Assembly (NCBI RefSeq): GCF_022201045.2
Contig: NC_068557.1
Span: forward strand, 24,777,501-24,841,500
Source: Citrus sinensis
Taxonomy: Eukaryota > Streptophyta > Magnoliopsida > Sapindales > Rutaceae
DNA length: 64,000 nt
Reading direction: 5' to 3'
Part shown: positions 34,004 through 45,864 of the stretch, one piece after another
How positions within the stretch are numbered: the stretch's first letter is position 1
Layout of the letters: every line of letters starts with the position of its first letter
Position numbers and translations under genes: made by a program
Notes under the pieces: model-generated
The model's input: only the letters and a program-made list of their open reading frames with translations
Told to the model about the DNA's origin: nothing
Databases searched by the model: none

Positions 34004-34362
34004 TGTTGAGTTATATCCCTAGTAAAAGAGAGCTTCTTGTGCTTATAAATACGATAAGTCACTCTACCCAATCAATCTTTTGTGATGTATATCTAGAAAT
34101 CATTGACCAAGTCCTCTCCTAAACACGTGATATCAGAGACATATCCTAATAGTTGGAATGTAGTTTTGGAACAATTGAAGTGTGTTGAATGAAAGGACTG
34201 AGGTTCGACAGTAATTTCATTCGAGGAGAGGGATGTTGAGTTGTTTTCTACATTTGCTAGTAAGGGGAGTTATTTGGGCTTATAAGTAAGTTAAGTTACT
34301 TCATCCAATAGGCTAATCTTTTAGGTCGGATACCTAAAAATTCTTGGTCAAGCCCACCAACA
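34004..34362 (+). mobile_element. Degenerate TRIM-like miniature LTR element
   Basis: Two related direct repeats, 34004-34125 and 34234-34362, both start TGTTGAGTT and share GCTTATAA, AAGT(C/T)AC, CCCAATC/CCAATAGG, ATCTTTT and CCTAAAAATTC/TCTAGAAATC-like blocks in order. A primer-binding-like TGATATCAGAGAC (34128-34140, compare TGGTATCAGAGC) follows the first. A purine tract GAGGAGAGGGA (34223-34233) precedes the second. The internal part is only about 110 bp and codes for nothing. This layout is that of terminal-repeat retrotransposons in miniature. No clean target duplication is left, so it is old. Confidence 0.68.
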
Positions 34363-37222
34363 ATATATAAATTCAATAAGATTATCTAATGAAATTACTT
34401 AAACCAAAGTTTCATAACAAAGGACATGACATATTGCATGTTTATATTCAAATAGTGCATATTCACTTAACAAATACATCATTACTATGGATTGAATTAT
34501 GGTACGTAACAAAACATGACGGTGAAAGAGCTGAACGATTAAGGGATTGATTTTAAAAGAGTGCGTATGAGCTTTTTTCATAAAATAAAATAGGTAAATG
34601 CTCCTTTATTTTTTATAGTTTGAGTTAATTGTTACCCAATTAGTCATTGTATTTTTTGAAAATTATTCAAAATGTCTATGCCTTTAAAATTTTTTTTTAA
34701 TTAAAGACTAAAGGTAACTTTACTCATCAACCACCATGCGAATGAGGTTCAAACCCTAAATTTTTGGTTTCAATTTAAGAGATTTTACCAATTGAATTGG
34801 CTAGCACCCTCTCATTGTGGTTACTTCTATGTCTATTGCATTTCGACTTTTCAAGGTAAAATTATACATTCATATAATATAACTTAAAATTCTAGTCAAA
34901 TAGGTATGCACTACTTGAAAAATAGAGAACAATGTGATAAATTTTGATGAAACTAAAGATAGAACAAAAACCTTTTAAGTAATATTTTAAAATATATGGA
35001 CTAAATAAAATGAGTAATTGACTAAAATTATATAGATTAATTGAACATTTACCTAAATATAAATAATGCAATATGAACTAATACGACAATTATATGTCTG
35101 CAAAAGATTTTTTTCCCCATAATAAATTATCATAAATTTCTTATAAGCAAGTCTAACTAGTGGTCCATAAATTGGGTAATGGTGTAACTGCAATATATCA
35201 ATCATATATATATATATATATTTTCCGGTTATTACCACAAAATGTCACATCTCTTGCCATGATATTCTTCTTTTCTCAAGCCTCGGACATAAACGTGGCA
35301 ACCTCTAAACCAAAAGTGAAAATATCAAACCCATAAGAAATGTCTGGTTAGAGTATGTGTTTGGTTTTGTTATGTAATCAAGAGCATTTTTTTAATTTTT
35401 AGTCCACAGAATGCTTTGATAGAATAGAATAGTTTGAATGAAACGTTTTTAAAGCAAAAGGAGAAATAAATTATAAATAAAATATTTTTGTTGACCGTTC
35501 TGTTTACAAATCAACTGTATAGTACTGATGTATATATAATAGAAGAACTTTCAACTTCAAGCCTTTCATTTTTTTTTTTCGTTTGATCTTTCATATATAC
35601 CTAAAGTTCATCGAATGGAAAATTATGTTGGTGGCTTAGACGTGGTATGTTTATGTTACATAACAAATGAAATGCTCAATTATTGATCAATATGCGTTCC
35701 TAATTTATCTAAAATTCATGCACGTGTCTCTTATGCTATATTTTTGTTTGTGAGAAAGAATTATAGATATAGTAATACTATTATAATAGCTTCAATTAAG
35801 AGGAAACAACAATAAGATTCCCAAATAATCATACTTCATAGATATAGTAATAATATCAGCTTCAATTAAGAGGAAACAACGTTAAGATTCCCAGATGAAA
35901 TTTAAAAAAAAAAAAATTGGGTAAAAAAATAAATTGAGCTTACATGTTTATTTCAAGACCGTGCAATGCTCACGTAAGAAAAAGAATGTGCAGTTAAATT
36001 TCTTGTTTTTGATATCTACCCCAAAAATTTAATTTTGCTTAATTTAATTCTTTGATTTGGATTTGGTTACTTGGTCTTTTGGACAGTTCCGTCATGAATC
36101 AACCTCTTTTGGACCCAGGCCCAAAGCCATCGCAAGAACAAGGCCAGTCAAAATTAAGAGCAAAGCATTCGAGAGCAGCATCTCATAGCTTATTAAGTTT
36201 CCCTGTTAATTAGGATATCAAGGTACGCTTGTACTCCATAGAACTATAGGTTCAATTAATGTCTGATTTGGACTCTAAAAGGTTAAAGAAAGATGAATTA
36301 ACATTCCAAGAATGAGATTTTTTTTTCCATTTTTAGTGAGACTTATTAATTAAAACTTGATTTCGTCTTTTTTTTTTCCTTTTCATGGCAAGTACTTTAA
36401 TTATGAGCAGATTTCTTCTTGCAAATTAAGAGATGCAACCACTATATAAATGACGAACGCTAGACTCACCATTATCATACTTCTTCAAAGCTGAATTAAT
36501 TAATTGTTAGTGACTTGACTTAAACTTCTCAATAGAAGATATGGGAGCCAATAACAGCAAATCTTTATGAAATATGAACAACTAATATGATTTGAACTAT
36601 GCATGCAATATAAGCCCCGTTGCAAACTTTTCTTTATTCAAATAAAATAAAATAAAAAAGCCTCAGCAAAATGAGGACCTTTGTTAATTATGAAGGGATG
36701 CTTTACATAATTACATACCGTACTGCAAATTTGGGTTATGATTAACTGTATAGGCTATGCAAGGACTTCATACAATAATACACAGGGCTTATGTACTATT
36801 TATGTGAGTAGTGTAAATTATATTAAATGTAACTCAGTATTTGTCTAATACACATCATTACATGACAGTGAGCTAATTAAATTGGTAACAATTTAACTTG
36901 CACTACAATTTATGATGAATCGTTACATTAATTTCATCCCAACTCAATGTGAAATTTTTTTTAAAAAAAATCCCAACTTTGTTCACATATATAGCACTAT
37001 TAATAATGATAAGGATCCTATAGTTTGAGTCCCAACTTAAGTCCCAAATATTGCGTGTCATTCGTCTATTGAATAGGAAATTTCATAGATAATAAAATTA
37101 TTTAACCACGTCTACTAAATGAATGCCACATTAGTTGAGACTCAAATTAAGACTTATATGTTGGGATATCTAACATTACTCGTAGCATAACTATATTAAT
37201 AAATAATTTTTTTTTAATATGT
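34363..37222. other. AT-rich intergenic region
   Basis: No gene supported. Contains a roughly 60-bp imperfect direct duplication (35763-35824 and 35838-35893), an (AT)n run at about 35204-35220 and many A/T homopolymers. Confidence 0.5.
35763..35893 (+). repeat. Imperfect tandem duplication of about 60 bp
   Basis: Both copies read ATAGATATAGTAATA...AGCTTCAATTAAGAGG and end in AAGATTCCCA, with a few changes and a 13-base spacer. Confidence 0.88.
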
Positions 37223-37230
37223 GAAAGGAA

Positions 37231-39037
37231 TAGGGGTGGGCATGGGTTGGTTTGGGTTGGATTTTAAGTCAAACCAAACCAAACCATAAAAATTTGGATC
37301 CAACCCAAACCAACCCAAATATTTTTAACCCAACCCAACCCAAACCATTTGGGTTTGGTTTGAATTTTATTATCAAAATAATTTTTATTTTAATAAAATT
37401 TAATTATATCAAAATTATAATAATTATTAATTGTTATTAATTATTAAATTGATATTAAAATATAAAAAAATATAGTGGATAAAAACTATAAATTTTACAA
37501 TAACTTAATCCTTAAATTAAAGAATATTAGAAAATCAAAATAAAGTTTAATCACAAAAAATATTATTTCTCAATAAATAAGAACGTACATTGTAATAATA
37601 AATTTTCACAAACATGACATTAACAATCTAATAATAAATTTTCCACTTGTTATTTATTTAATTATGTAATATTTGTTTTTATTTATCGTTTTGGTAGTTT
37701 TGCGTTATGTTATCTACTTATACGCTTAATTTTAGGGAGATTGTCAGTTTTCCCCCTACAGTAATCAACATATATCATTTTTCCCCCTTCTATTTTTATA
37801 ATGGCTGAAAACCCTCATAATAGTATAAGTTTACAATATTACCTTTATTTTCAACTACTCTTTTATTTATATTTATTATAAATTAAATAAATCACATGAA
37901 TAGAAACTAAATAAAAAATAAAGCATTAAAAATAAGAAATTTATGCTTTGATATGAACAAAAAAATTAATAATAATAATTTTTTATACTTATTTATTTTG
38001 TGAAAATTTTCTTATAATAAATATATAAGAAAATTATTACTAAAATGATAAAAACAATTATTATAAGAAAACTTGAATGACAAATAAAAATTTATTATAA
38101 GATAAATAATAAAATATTTTACCTATACTTTTTACATTTAATTTTAAAATATTACAAAATGTTTATTATAAGAAAATGTTCACAAAATAAATGATTACAA
38201 GAAAAAATTTTATTATTAATTTTTTTGCTCATATCAAAACATATATTTCTTATTTTAATACTTAATTTTTTTAATTTAGTTTCTATTCATGTAATTTATT
38301 TAATTTATAATAAATGTAAATAAAAGAGTAGTTAAAAATAAGGATAATATTGTAAACTTATGTTGTTAGGGGAATTTTTGGCCATTTAAAAACAAAAAGG
38401 GAGTAAATGGTATATGTTAATTACTGTAAGGGGGAAAGTGGCAATCCCCCTTAATTTTATTTACATTATGATATTATATAGTGTGTATGCTTTATGTTTT
38501 AATTTCATTATATGGTAAGTAAAGTTTTGTACAGGGCCTAATATGGGCATTACATTCAATTATTGACAAAAAATTAGCCGCCATATAGCATATCGGACCC
38601 AGTCCAAGCTGAGTTATTATTGATCACTAGTAGAGTCTCCTGCTCTTTCTATGATGATCCTTCCATGTGGGAGGAATTATTTTTGTAAATAAGAAAAAAA
38701 ATTTATGTTATTTACAACAATATTTATTTAATTTAAATTTATTTTTACTATTATTTTCATTTTCTAATTGTTGATAATTGATCACGCCGTAAAAAAATTA
38801 ATGGTGGCCTTTCACTTATTTGTATTCATTTATTTTGTTTTCATTTATTTCATTTGAAAAATTTGAGTATTGGGGTTTTGTTAATGACCCATGGGTAAAC
38901 CATACCCAACCCATAATGAAATGATTTTCTATATAAAACTCACATTTAACCCATTTTTATGATTTACCCAACTAAAACTATTTAATTTGGTTTGGGTTTG
39001 GGTAAACCCATGGGTTGTGGGTTTATGCCCACCCCTA
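37231..39037. mobile_element. Non-autonomous hAT-like element
   Basis: Perfect 12-bp terminal inverted repeats TAGGGGTGGGCA/TGCCCACCCCTA. Flanking 8-bp repeats GAAAGGAA (37223-37230) and GAAAAGAA (39038-39045) differ at one base. An 8-bp duplication and this type of terminus fit hAT elements. The subterminal regions are filled with GGTTTGGGT/CCAAACC motifs in both orientations, a usual arrangement for transposase binding. No transposase frame is present. A second element is nested within (37735-38450). Confidence 0.85.
37735..38450. mobile_element. Foldback MULE-type MITE nested in the hAT element
   Basis: 716 bp made almost wholly of two inverted arms of about 350 bp. The left arm GGGAGATTGTCAGTTTTCCC...TACAGTAATCAACATATA matches the reverse of the right arm ending ...TGGCAATCCCCC. 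The arms share long stretches such as AACTACTCTTTTATTTA. Flanking 9-bp repeats TTAATTTTA (37726-37734 and 38451-38459) are identical, which points to a Mutator-like transposase. As a transcript it would form one long hairpin. Confidence 0.88.
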
Positions 39038-39045
39038 GAAAAGAA

Positions 39046-39885
39046 TTATGTTAAGTAAACCCAAAATACGCAAAAAGATTAGCTTGAAACCTTATTAAAG
39101 TATTATCTGAGGCTCTATTAATCACAACAGTTGTTCTAAAAGAACATCAAAGAGCAATCATTTTCGTGATTTCTTGGTTTTATTTTCTGAAAAAAAATTC
39201 CCCTTACTTGTTCTACGTAGTTTTCTTTTGCTAATTAAAACTAGTTAAACAATATTACCACTATATAATTAAAAAACGAGTTTATAGAAATATGGGACTG
39301 CACTTGAAAAGGGAGATATTAATTTGTTTTCTGCTGTTACTTATCAAGCTAGCTAAGTACCTAGCAGTTATAATGCATTCGATCTTATTCTGTTCATCTA
39401 ACAATCTTATTTTTATCATGAATTAGATCTTGTGCTTCAAATATAATTAGCATGTCGATCATTAACTAATCATAAATTCATATGGTGATTGTTGCTATAA
39501 TTAGTACTCTTCAAATCAAGTAGACTTTGGAACAACTCAAATTTTGTTTTGCTCTTTTATTTATCCTCAAATAAATCTTATTAAGATGAAAGACTTTATA
39601 TTACATAATTTCATATTACTCTTTCCTGCAAAATCGAAATATAATTACAATTTTAATTTAATTCAATCACAATAATTAATCGCAAAAACCATCAAGGGCA
39701 TTTTCGTAGTTTCGCTTATGAAATACATCAATCTAACAAACTTACGGATCACCCAAGCTGCCACGTGCTATAACTCTCCCGCCAAAACCATAACTAACTC
39801 CCTGCACCGCAAAACGATTAATCCCCTTAAAAACCAAAGAACCAAGTTCTGCAACCACAGCGAAATTCTTGAATCCTCCACAACA
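39046..39885. other. Upstream region of the fasciclin-like gene
   Basis: AT-rich, no gene. An open frame from 39718 runs in phase into the gene, but it lacks a signal sequence and has a weak start context. It is best read as leader. Confidence 0.55.
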
Positions 39886-40929
39886 ATGGCGGCGAAACTT
39901 GTAATCTCACTCACCCTGCTCTCTCTCTTCTCTCTCTCCTATCCTCTCCCCGACAACTCCGTCTCCGACGCCGTCGAAATCCTCTCAAACTCCGGCTACC
40001 TATCAATGGCTCTTACTCTTGAATTCGGCTCCAAATTCTTAACCCCACCATCTCCGTCGCTCACAATCTTCTCTCCGTCCGATTCCGCTTTCGCTTCATT
40101 CGGCCAACCCTCTCTTGCCCTCCTTCAGCTTCACTTCTCCCCACTTTCTTTTCCTTCAACCTTTATGAAAACTCTCCCCTACCATGCCAAGATCCCAACA
40201 ATGTCCCCTAATCACACCTTGATCGTCACTTCTTTGCCGTCCGATGACCAAGTTTCACTCAACGGTGTCAAGATTAATCAGCCGGAGATTTACGATGACG
40301 GGTCGCTGAGAATCTTTGGAATAGAGACGTTTCTGGATCCAGATTATTCTGTTTCCGAGTCCCAAGATGGGGCCGATCCTGACCTCACTCTCGGTCAATC
40401 TGTTGAATGCTTGGAATCGGTGAGAGGAAGCGAAATGAATTTCGATGACGCCGTTAGGTATTTGACAACTGAAGGGTACAATGTCATGGCTTCATTTCTT
40501 CAACTGCAGCTGGTGGGATTCAAGGACCAGACTGTAGTGCTGACTGTGTTTGCACCTCCTGACGAAGCTTTCCAGGGCTATTTTGGTAACTTCAGTGAGT
40601 ATTCATCGATCTTTCTCAGGCATGTTGTGCCTTGCAAGATTTCTTATCAGGATTTGATTGATTTCGATCAAGGAACGGTGTTACCAACGTTCTTGGAGGG
40701 GTTCAAGATTAATGTCACGAAATCTCTCAAGGACTTGTATCTCAACAATGTTCGCGTTAACGACCCGAGTTTGTACTTGAATGACTGGATGTTTATTCAT
40801 GGTGTTGAAAAGATCGTACCTGAATATGTGCCACAATCATCTCAGATCGGAAGCTCGATGGTGAATCTTAAGTTCTTGACCATTTTGGTAACTTTTTCTT
40901 CTCTGTTCTTTTGTATCTTCAGCCTCTAG
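39886..40929 (+). CDS. Fasciclin-like arabinogalactan protein, group D type
   Basis: An intronless gene of 347 residues. I chose the ATG at 39886 (ACAACAATGGCG) because it directly starts a signal peptide (MAAKLVISLTLLSLFSLSYP), although the frame is open from 39718. Two FAS1 domains follow. The first (about 25-160) has LTIFSPSDSAFASF and the YH-type motif LPYHAK. The second (about 190-320) has VLTVFAPPDEAF and FLRHVVPC. The C-terminus is hydrophobic (KFLTILVTFSSLFFCIF), possibly a GPI-attachment signal. Pro/Ala-rich glycosylation stretches are scant, so it may carry little arabinogalactan. Arabidopsis FLA19, 20 and 21 are the nearest type I recall. It probably acts in the wall or at the plasma membrane in adhesion. 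No fine function is known. Confidence 0.88.
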   Translation: MAAKLVISLTLLSLFSLSYPLPDNSVSDAVEILSNSGYLSMALTLEFGSKFLTPPSPSLTIFSPSDSAFASFGQPSLALLQLHFSPLSFPSTFMKTLPYHAKIPTMSPNHTLIVTSLPSDDQVSLNGVKINQPEIYDDGSLRIFGIETFLDPDYSVSESQDGADPDLTLGQSVECLESVRGSEMNFDDAVRYLTTEGYNVMASFLQLQLVGFKDQTVVLTVFAPPDEAFQGYFGNFSEYSSIFLRHVVPCKISYQDLIDFDQGTVLPTFLEGFKINVTKSLKDLYLNNVRVNDPSLYLNDWMFIHGVEKIVPEYVPQSSQIGSSMVNLKFLTILVTFSSLFFCIFSL

Positions 40930-41527
40930 CGATGTGATGATCAACATGACTAGCCTAGATTAGAAGCGTCTATATTTTGGTGTTTCCCCTAATAGTAATT
41001 TGTAAATCAGAAGCTTTTAACTGGTTTCCGTTAGTGAAGTTTCGTTTTAGATTTTATTTTCGTTAGAAGCATCTCTTTTGATCAATTGCTCAGTTTGCCT
41101 GAAGACAGAGAGAAGGAAAATGATTGGGTAGAAGCTTGACAGTGGAGCAATGTTTTTATTTGTGCCACTGTACATTAGATACTGTGCAACAAGTCATTAA
41201 ATGTATGATAAATAATTGTATTTAGGGGAAGCAAGCAGACTAGTGGCTGCATAAAGCAGAACAGAACTGAGGGAATTGGAAACTGTAGTGTTAAGACTGT
41301 TAGTCTAACTGTAGTGTTAGTCCTCAGTGAACAAATACTCGAGTTTTCGATGGAGCAAGAACCACGTTGCTTCTGTTTTTTTCGAAACATCTCAGGGATG
41401 CCATAATTTGCAATATCAGGTGAAATATAAAATGTGAATGTATCAGAACTTCTCTCTGTTCATTGAAAGCTTGTTCTGGAGCTAATTCATAAAATAAATA
41501 AATAAAGGGGCTTTAGAGTCTCTCCTA
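40930..41527. other. Convergent intergenic region between FLA and PPR genes
   Basis: Contains the 3' ends of two genes running toward each other. No coding frame with a motif and no obvious transposon end. Confidence 0.5.
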
Positions 41528-43141
41528 TCATTGACCTCTATCAACTAATGGAGTTTTCCTCAATTTGTCAATCTTCTGAGCCAAAACAACAGCAGTTTCC
41601 TCCATTCCCTCATCTCGAAGAGCTTGTTTTAGATTACTAAACAACTGCCCAGGAGGTCGAATACCAATATCCAGCATCTCTTGAAAGTACTTGCAAGCAT
41701 CATCTAGCTTGTCCTCATGGCACAAGCTATTAATCAATGTCGAGTACATGTGCATTACAGGAAGAACTCCCCTTGCCTTCATCTCATCCCAAATCCTCAT
41801 CGCCATATCTACTTGGGCGTTGTAGCAAAACATCCTGACTACAATCTCATAGGTACTGACAGTTGGCTCAGTCCCTGGCTTGCGACTCATTCTCTTAAAA
41901 ACCGAATAAGCCTCTTCTGTTCTTCCAGCCTTTATTAGGTGATGAAGAACTATATCATAAGTTCGAGAATTTGGACCAATGCCACACTTCCTCATCTCAT
42001 CCATCATCCTATATGCATCATTAATCCTCATTGACCAACAGTAAGCCCCCACAACAGCATTGTAAGTAGGCGCCTCCGGTTCAAATCCTCTCTTCTTTGA
42101 CTGTCCAAAAAACTGGAGAGCTTCGCTTAACCTCTTCTCAGACCCCAACCCATTAATCAAAGTACAGAAAATATGAGGACTGGGCTTGCAATTCGTTGCC
42201 TCCATTTCGCGAAACAACTCAACCGCTTCATCATACCTCTTAGCGCTGCAATGTGCATTAATCATTATCCCATAACTCACAACATCTGGCTCAAAACCAT
42301 CATCCTTCATTTCTCTATAAACCTCATTCATGCTCAACAAATTCTTCTGTTGCCCCCACCCTTCTAACAAAATCGTGTAGGACTTAATATCAGGATCAAA
42401 TCTTCTCTTCTTCATTTTGTCAAACACCTCCTGTGCCCTCTCCACATGTCTTGACTTACACAAGGTATCAATCAATCTATTAAAATCCGGCAATTCTTGC
42501 TTCAATCCGAACTTGTCCATTTTCTCAAAAGCATCTATTGCTTCATTAACCCTCCTAGCTCTCGCATATCGCCTCGAAATTAAAGCAAATGTGTCATTAG
42601 TTAGCAACCTTTTTCGCTTCATTTCACTCACCAAGTCCCATATCAATTTGAATTGCTTAACTTTTCCCAGAGATTCAATCAAAGCATTGTAGCTCTCAGT
42701 GCTGTATTTAAACCCTTTTTGCTTCTCAGCCCACCTAAAGAACGATAAAGCCAGAACGCCTGCGTTGCTTAATCTCTTCAAAACCTCAAGAACAAGCGTT
42801 GGAGATACCTCAATTGAAGCAACATCAAGTGAAGATTCTACATTTGCAGTGTTGGTTAACACAATTTTACAGATTCTTTCAATTTGGGCATTTGGTGGGT
42901 CTTTCTTCTCGATGTCAATAGATACTTGGGTTTCATCTGAAGTAACATGAACTGATCTGTACGAGTTAAGATGATTTCGGAGAGACCAAGGTGAGATTTT
43001 GCTGCTGGGTGTAGAATTGAGAATCAAGGTTTGGCCTTTGGCGATGAAAATAGTTGTGCTTTTTAATGAATTAGAGGAAAATGAAAGATTTGATTTTTGG
43101 GGTATTATTTCGAGGGATTTGAGAAATCGAAAGCGACCCAT
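41528..43141 (-). CDS. P-class pentatricopeptide repeat protein, likely mitochondrial
   Basis: An intronless gene of 537 residues from MGRFRFLKS. An ATG six codons upstream (43159) is in phase. The first ~85 residues are rich in Ser, Arg and Lys and nearly free of acidic residues at the start, fitting a mitochondrial presequence. From about residue 135 on there are 35-residue helical repeats (for example YNALIESLGKVKQFKLIWDL, YGIMINAHCSAKRYDEAVEL and YSTLINSLCHEDKLDDACKY), at least ten. No E, DYW or SMR domain follows, so it belongs to the P class. Such proteins bind organelle RNA one base per repeat to stabilise, cleave or translate it. The target is unknown. Sequence and neighbours suggest the orthologue of Arabidopsis At1g71060. 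Confidence 0.93.
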   Translation of the reverse strand: MGRFRFLKSLEIIPQKSNLSFSSNSLKSTTIFIAKGQTLILNSTPSSKISPWSLRNHLNSYRSVHVTSDETQVSIDIEKKDPPNAQIERICKIVLTNTANVESSLDVASIEVSPTLVLEVLKRLSNAGVLALSFFRWAEKQKGFKYSTESYNALIESLGKVKQFKLIWDLVSEMKRKRLLTNDTFALISRRYARARRVNEAIDAFEKMDKFGLKQELPDFNRLIDTLCKSRHVERAQEVFDKMKKRRFDPDIKSYTILLEGWGQQKNLLSMNEVYREMKDDGFEPDVVSYGIMINAHCSAKRYDEAVELFREMEATNCKPSPHIFCTLINGLGSEKRLSEALQFFGQSKKRGFEPEAPTYNAVVGAYCWSMRINDAYRMMDEMRKCGIGPNSRTYDIVLHHLIKAGRTEEAYSVFKRMSRKPGTEPTVSTYEIVVRMFCYNAQVDMAMRIWDEMKARGVLPVMHMYSTLINSLCHEDKLDDACKYFQEMLDIGIRPPGQLFSNLKQALRDEGMEETAVVLAQKIDKLRKTPLVDRGQ

Positions 43142-43159
43142 TTGAGAGAAAAAGATCAA

Positions 43160-43989
43160 ACTCAGAATCAGAAAAGTGAAAGATGCGAGACGAGGCCTTC
43201 ACGCTAGTAAAATTATAAATACAATGGCTTTTACGTTACCCCATGCCCCGCAATGCGCTGTTGAGTGAGTGTTAACGAAGCCATTGCCCAACTTCTAATC
43301 AAATAAGAATGCGACAACAAATTGTAGAAAATTTATTGTCCAAATCTCACTTAAAAAGATTAGTCTTAATCGGGAAATATATATCATATGTAACAAAAGC
43401 TGATTTACTTCGGGCGAAATTTCCTCCGTGAATTCCCATCTGTTGATCGACACAATTTTAAGATTAAAGCCATATCCTTCTGCTAGTCAATTCAATCCAT
43501 CATCCCACTTCGAAGCTAACGCACATGAAGAACCCCGCATATACACAAACAAAGACACAAGAGACGGAGAAAGCGAGAGAGAGAATTGGACAAAACAAAT
43601 ATGAAACAAGATCAATGCAACAAATTGGAATTTAATCTAAATGAATGGACTGATCCGGTACCCGAAAAAAGTGTCCGTCCATATTCCAATAGAAATATAG
43701 AATAGTGGTAGAACATACAACAGCGTGCAATGGCAGGAAAAGTGGGAGATACTCATCCTCTTATTGATCAACTTCCGTTGCTCTGCCTTGATTCTCTCGT
43801 CTCCCCTTCATCTCTTGCCCCATCTTATAAACACTATTACAGCCTGTGACTTGGGGGTAACTTCAAAAAATGGCCTAGAAGACAAACGAATGTCTCAATT
43901 GACTCTAGTCTTTTTTAACATTTTACAACTTCCGATGCCAAAAAAATTGCATCAAGACTCCGAAAAACCTTCATTCAGCTTATGCGCCT
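43160..43989. other. Spacer between PPR and GT14 genes
   Basis: Both neighbours are on the minus strand. This holds the PPR promoter and the GT14 3' region. An open frame at 43725-44039 (+) overlaps the GT14 coding end and is a shadow. Confidence 0.5.
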
Positions 43990-45827
43990 TCACTTGCACT
44001 GATTCGACTGGGAGCTCCAGTCATCGAGAAGGTTTGTAATGGTATCTTCCAACTTTGTTGCCTGCTGACCAGGCTTCAAAACATTGACATCACCCCATTG
44101 GGTGCAAGGATCCATCCACCAACTCCTTTGGCCAGTGCACCACGCCCCCGGAGCAACTCGATTATGTCCACGCTTGAGGATCTTTTCGTCAATCATGTTC
44201 AGCACAGGATCATCCTTCTGAAATTGTCTGGCAAAGACAACTCCACTTTGAACCATTTGATCATAATCAGAAACATTGAGAAAGTGAGGTTCCATTTTTG
44301 GAGGATTGTCCCATATCATATATCTCAAATCACTGTTTATGGTTGTGTTCTTAAACTCCGGTGCGTTGCAAATGACAGAGTGGAAATACACTTCTTGAGA
44401 TAACATTACATTGTTGAAATACATAAGCAGGGTGCGAGGTAGGTTATCCCATCCAAAAACACAAAATTCTAGGAAAGATCGACTTAAGACAAACCACTGT
44501 GAACCTGCAATGCAAGAACCCCTTTCAGTGCGACCTAAACAACATAGCATATCAATAAGATAATTTTGATTTTCAAATGGCAAAATAGCATATATTTGAG
44601 AATTAGACTTTGCCTGTGAATACTTTAAAAGCATCAGGCGTTGGTCGCTTCTCTGTAGCTTGAAAAATTTGGCTCTTCCTCGCTAAGTAAAGCCCTGGGT
44701 CAACTATAACAGGCTGGATCCTTTGAGATCTGCAGCAACAAAGGACAAAGATATTTCAGATTTCATTTAAACTCAGCAACATAAATGACTGAATTCAGCA
44801 AAACGGGTTTCCCTACTCTTTCCATCCAAGGTCACTGGTGTGATCAATGAAATTGAGATCTCTCCTAACAGAAGAAAACGCATGGGCAAGATCTGAAAGC
44901 AGAAAATAAAAGCAAACAATTAATATATTGCAGAGTCTATGCAGAAAGCACCACAAGAAAACAAGTTGCATACAAGAAGAACATGGTGGAGTTAATGACA
45001 TCAGATCATTTAGGCACACTAAAAACCATAGAAGAAAATATATCCAAAGCCATTACTCATATTACCAGAGATATTAAAGTATGTTTTACGAGATGGTAAA
45101 TGTAGCATTCAATCAAATAAGCATACAACCGGAACCACAGGCTCCCAAAATCTGTCTTGTGAGTAATAAGAAGCCCTAATCTTGAGCAATAAACTATCAT
45201 CAACATCTAAGGTTTTCAATATAACACCTGAAGGAAACATATAAAACTATAAGACCCCCAAGTGTCTCTTGAGCAAGTAAACTTGTCAAAACCTTTGTGG
45301 CAGTATATTATCGCATCCACAAACAGCGCCATTGACTATTTGTCTCACTCAATGGGAAAACTTATCCTGCACAATAATCCGGGAAAATCAATCCTTGCTG
45401 CAATACAATGGCTTCTGCCCTTTAAAGTGAGCCTCAGATTAGCCACCCAGTAATCATCGTACAATTGTTTATTTGACGAAAGCGATTCCTTCAAATCCAT
45501 GATGAGTTACAAAAGATATAGCGAAGGTATAGGTGGTTCAAGAAAGTAGATAAATGCTCAGAACATTGAACATTCACCAAAATTTTTTCTTTTCATCTTC
45601 ATCGCTGTTTTTTCCAGAAACTGAGCTTGAATTTTCCTCATTTATTTCCAGTAGATTTCTGATCCACTTCACTCCCATGGAATATTTGAAGCTTGTACTC
45701 TGTTGAAAAAATTTTCCCCTTCATTCAGAAAAGTGGTAATGTGTACGTCATGTCTCCCTCCCTGTGCACCTACCTCCCCATCATTCAGTCTCACCTGCCA
45801 TACTTCCTTTCCCTCCCTCCCTCCCTC

Positions 45828-45864
<37 letters not shown>

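Noticed and set aside
44098..44403. 101-codon plus-strand frame
   Set aside because: Antisense shadow of GT14 exon 4.
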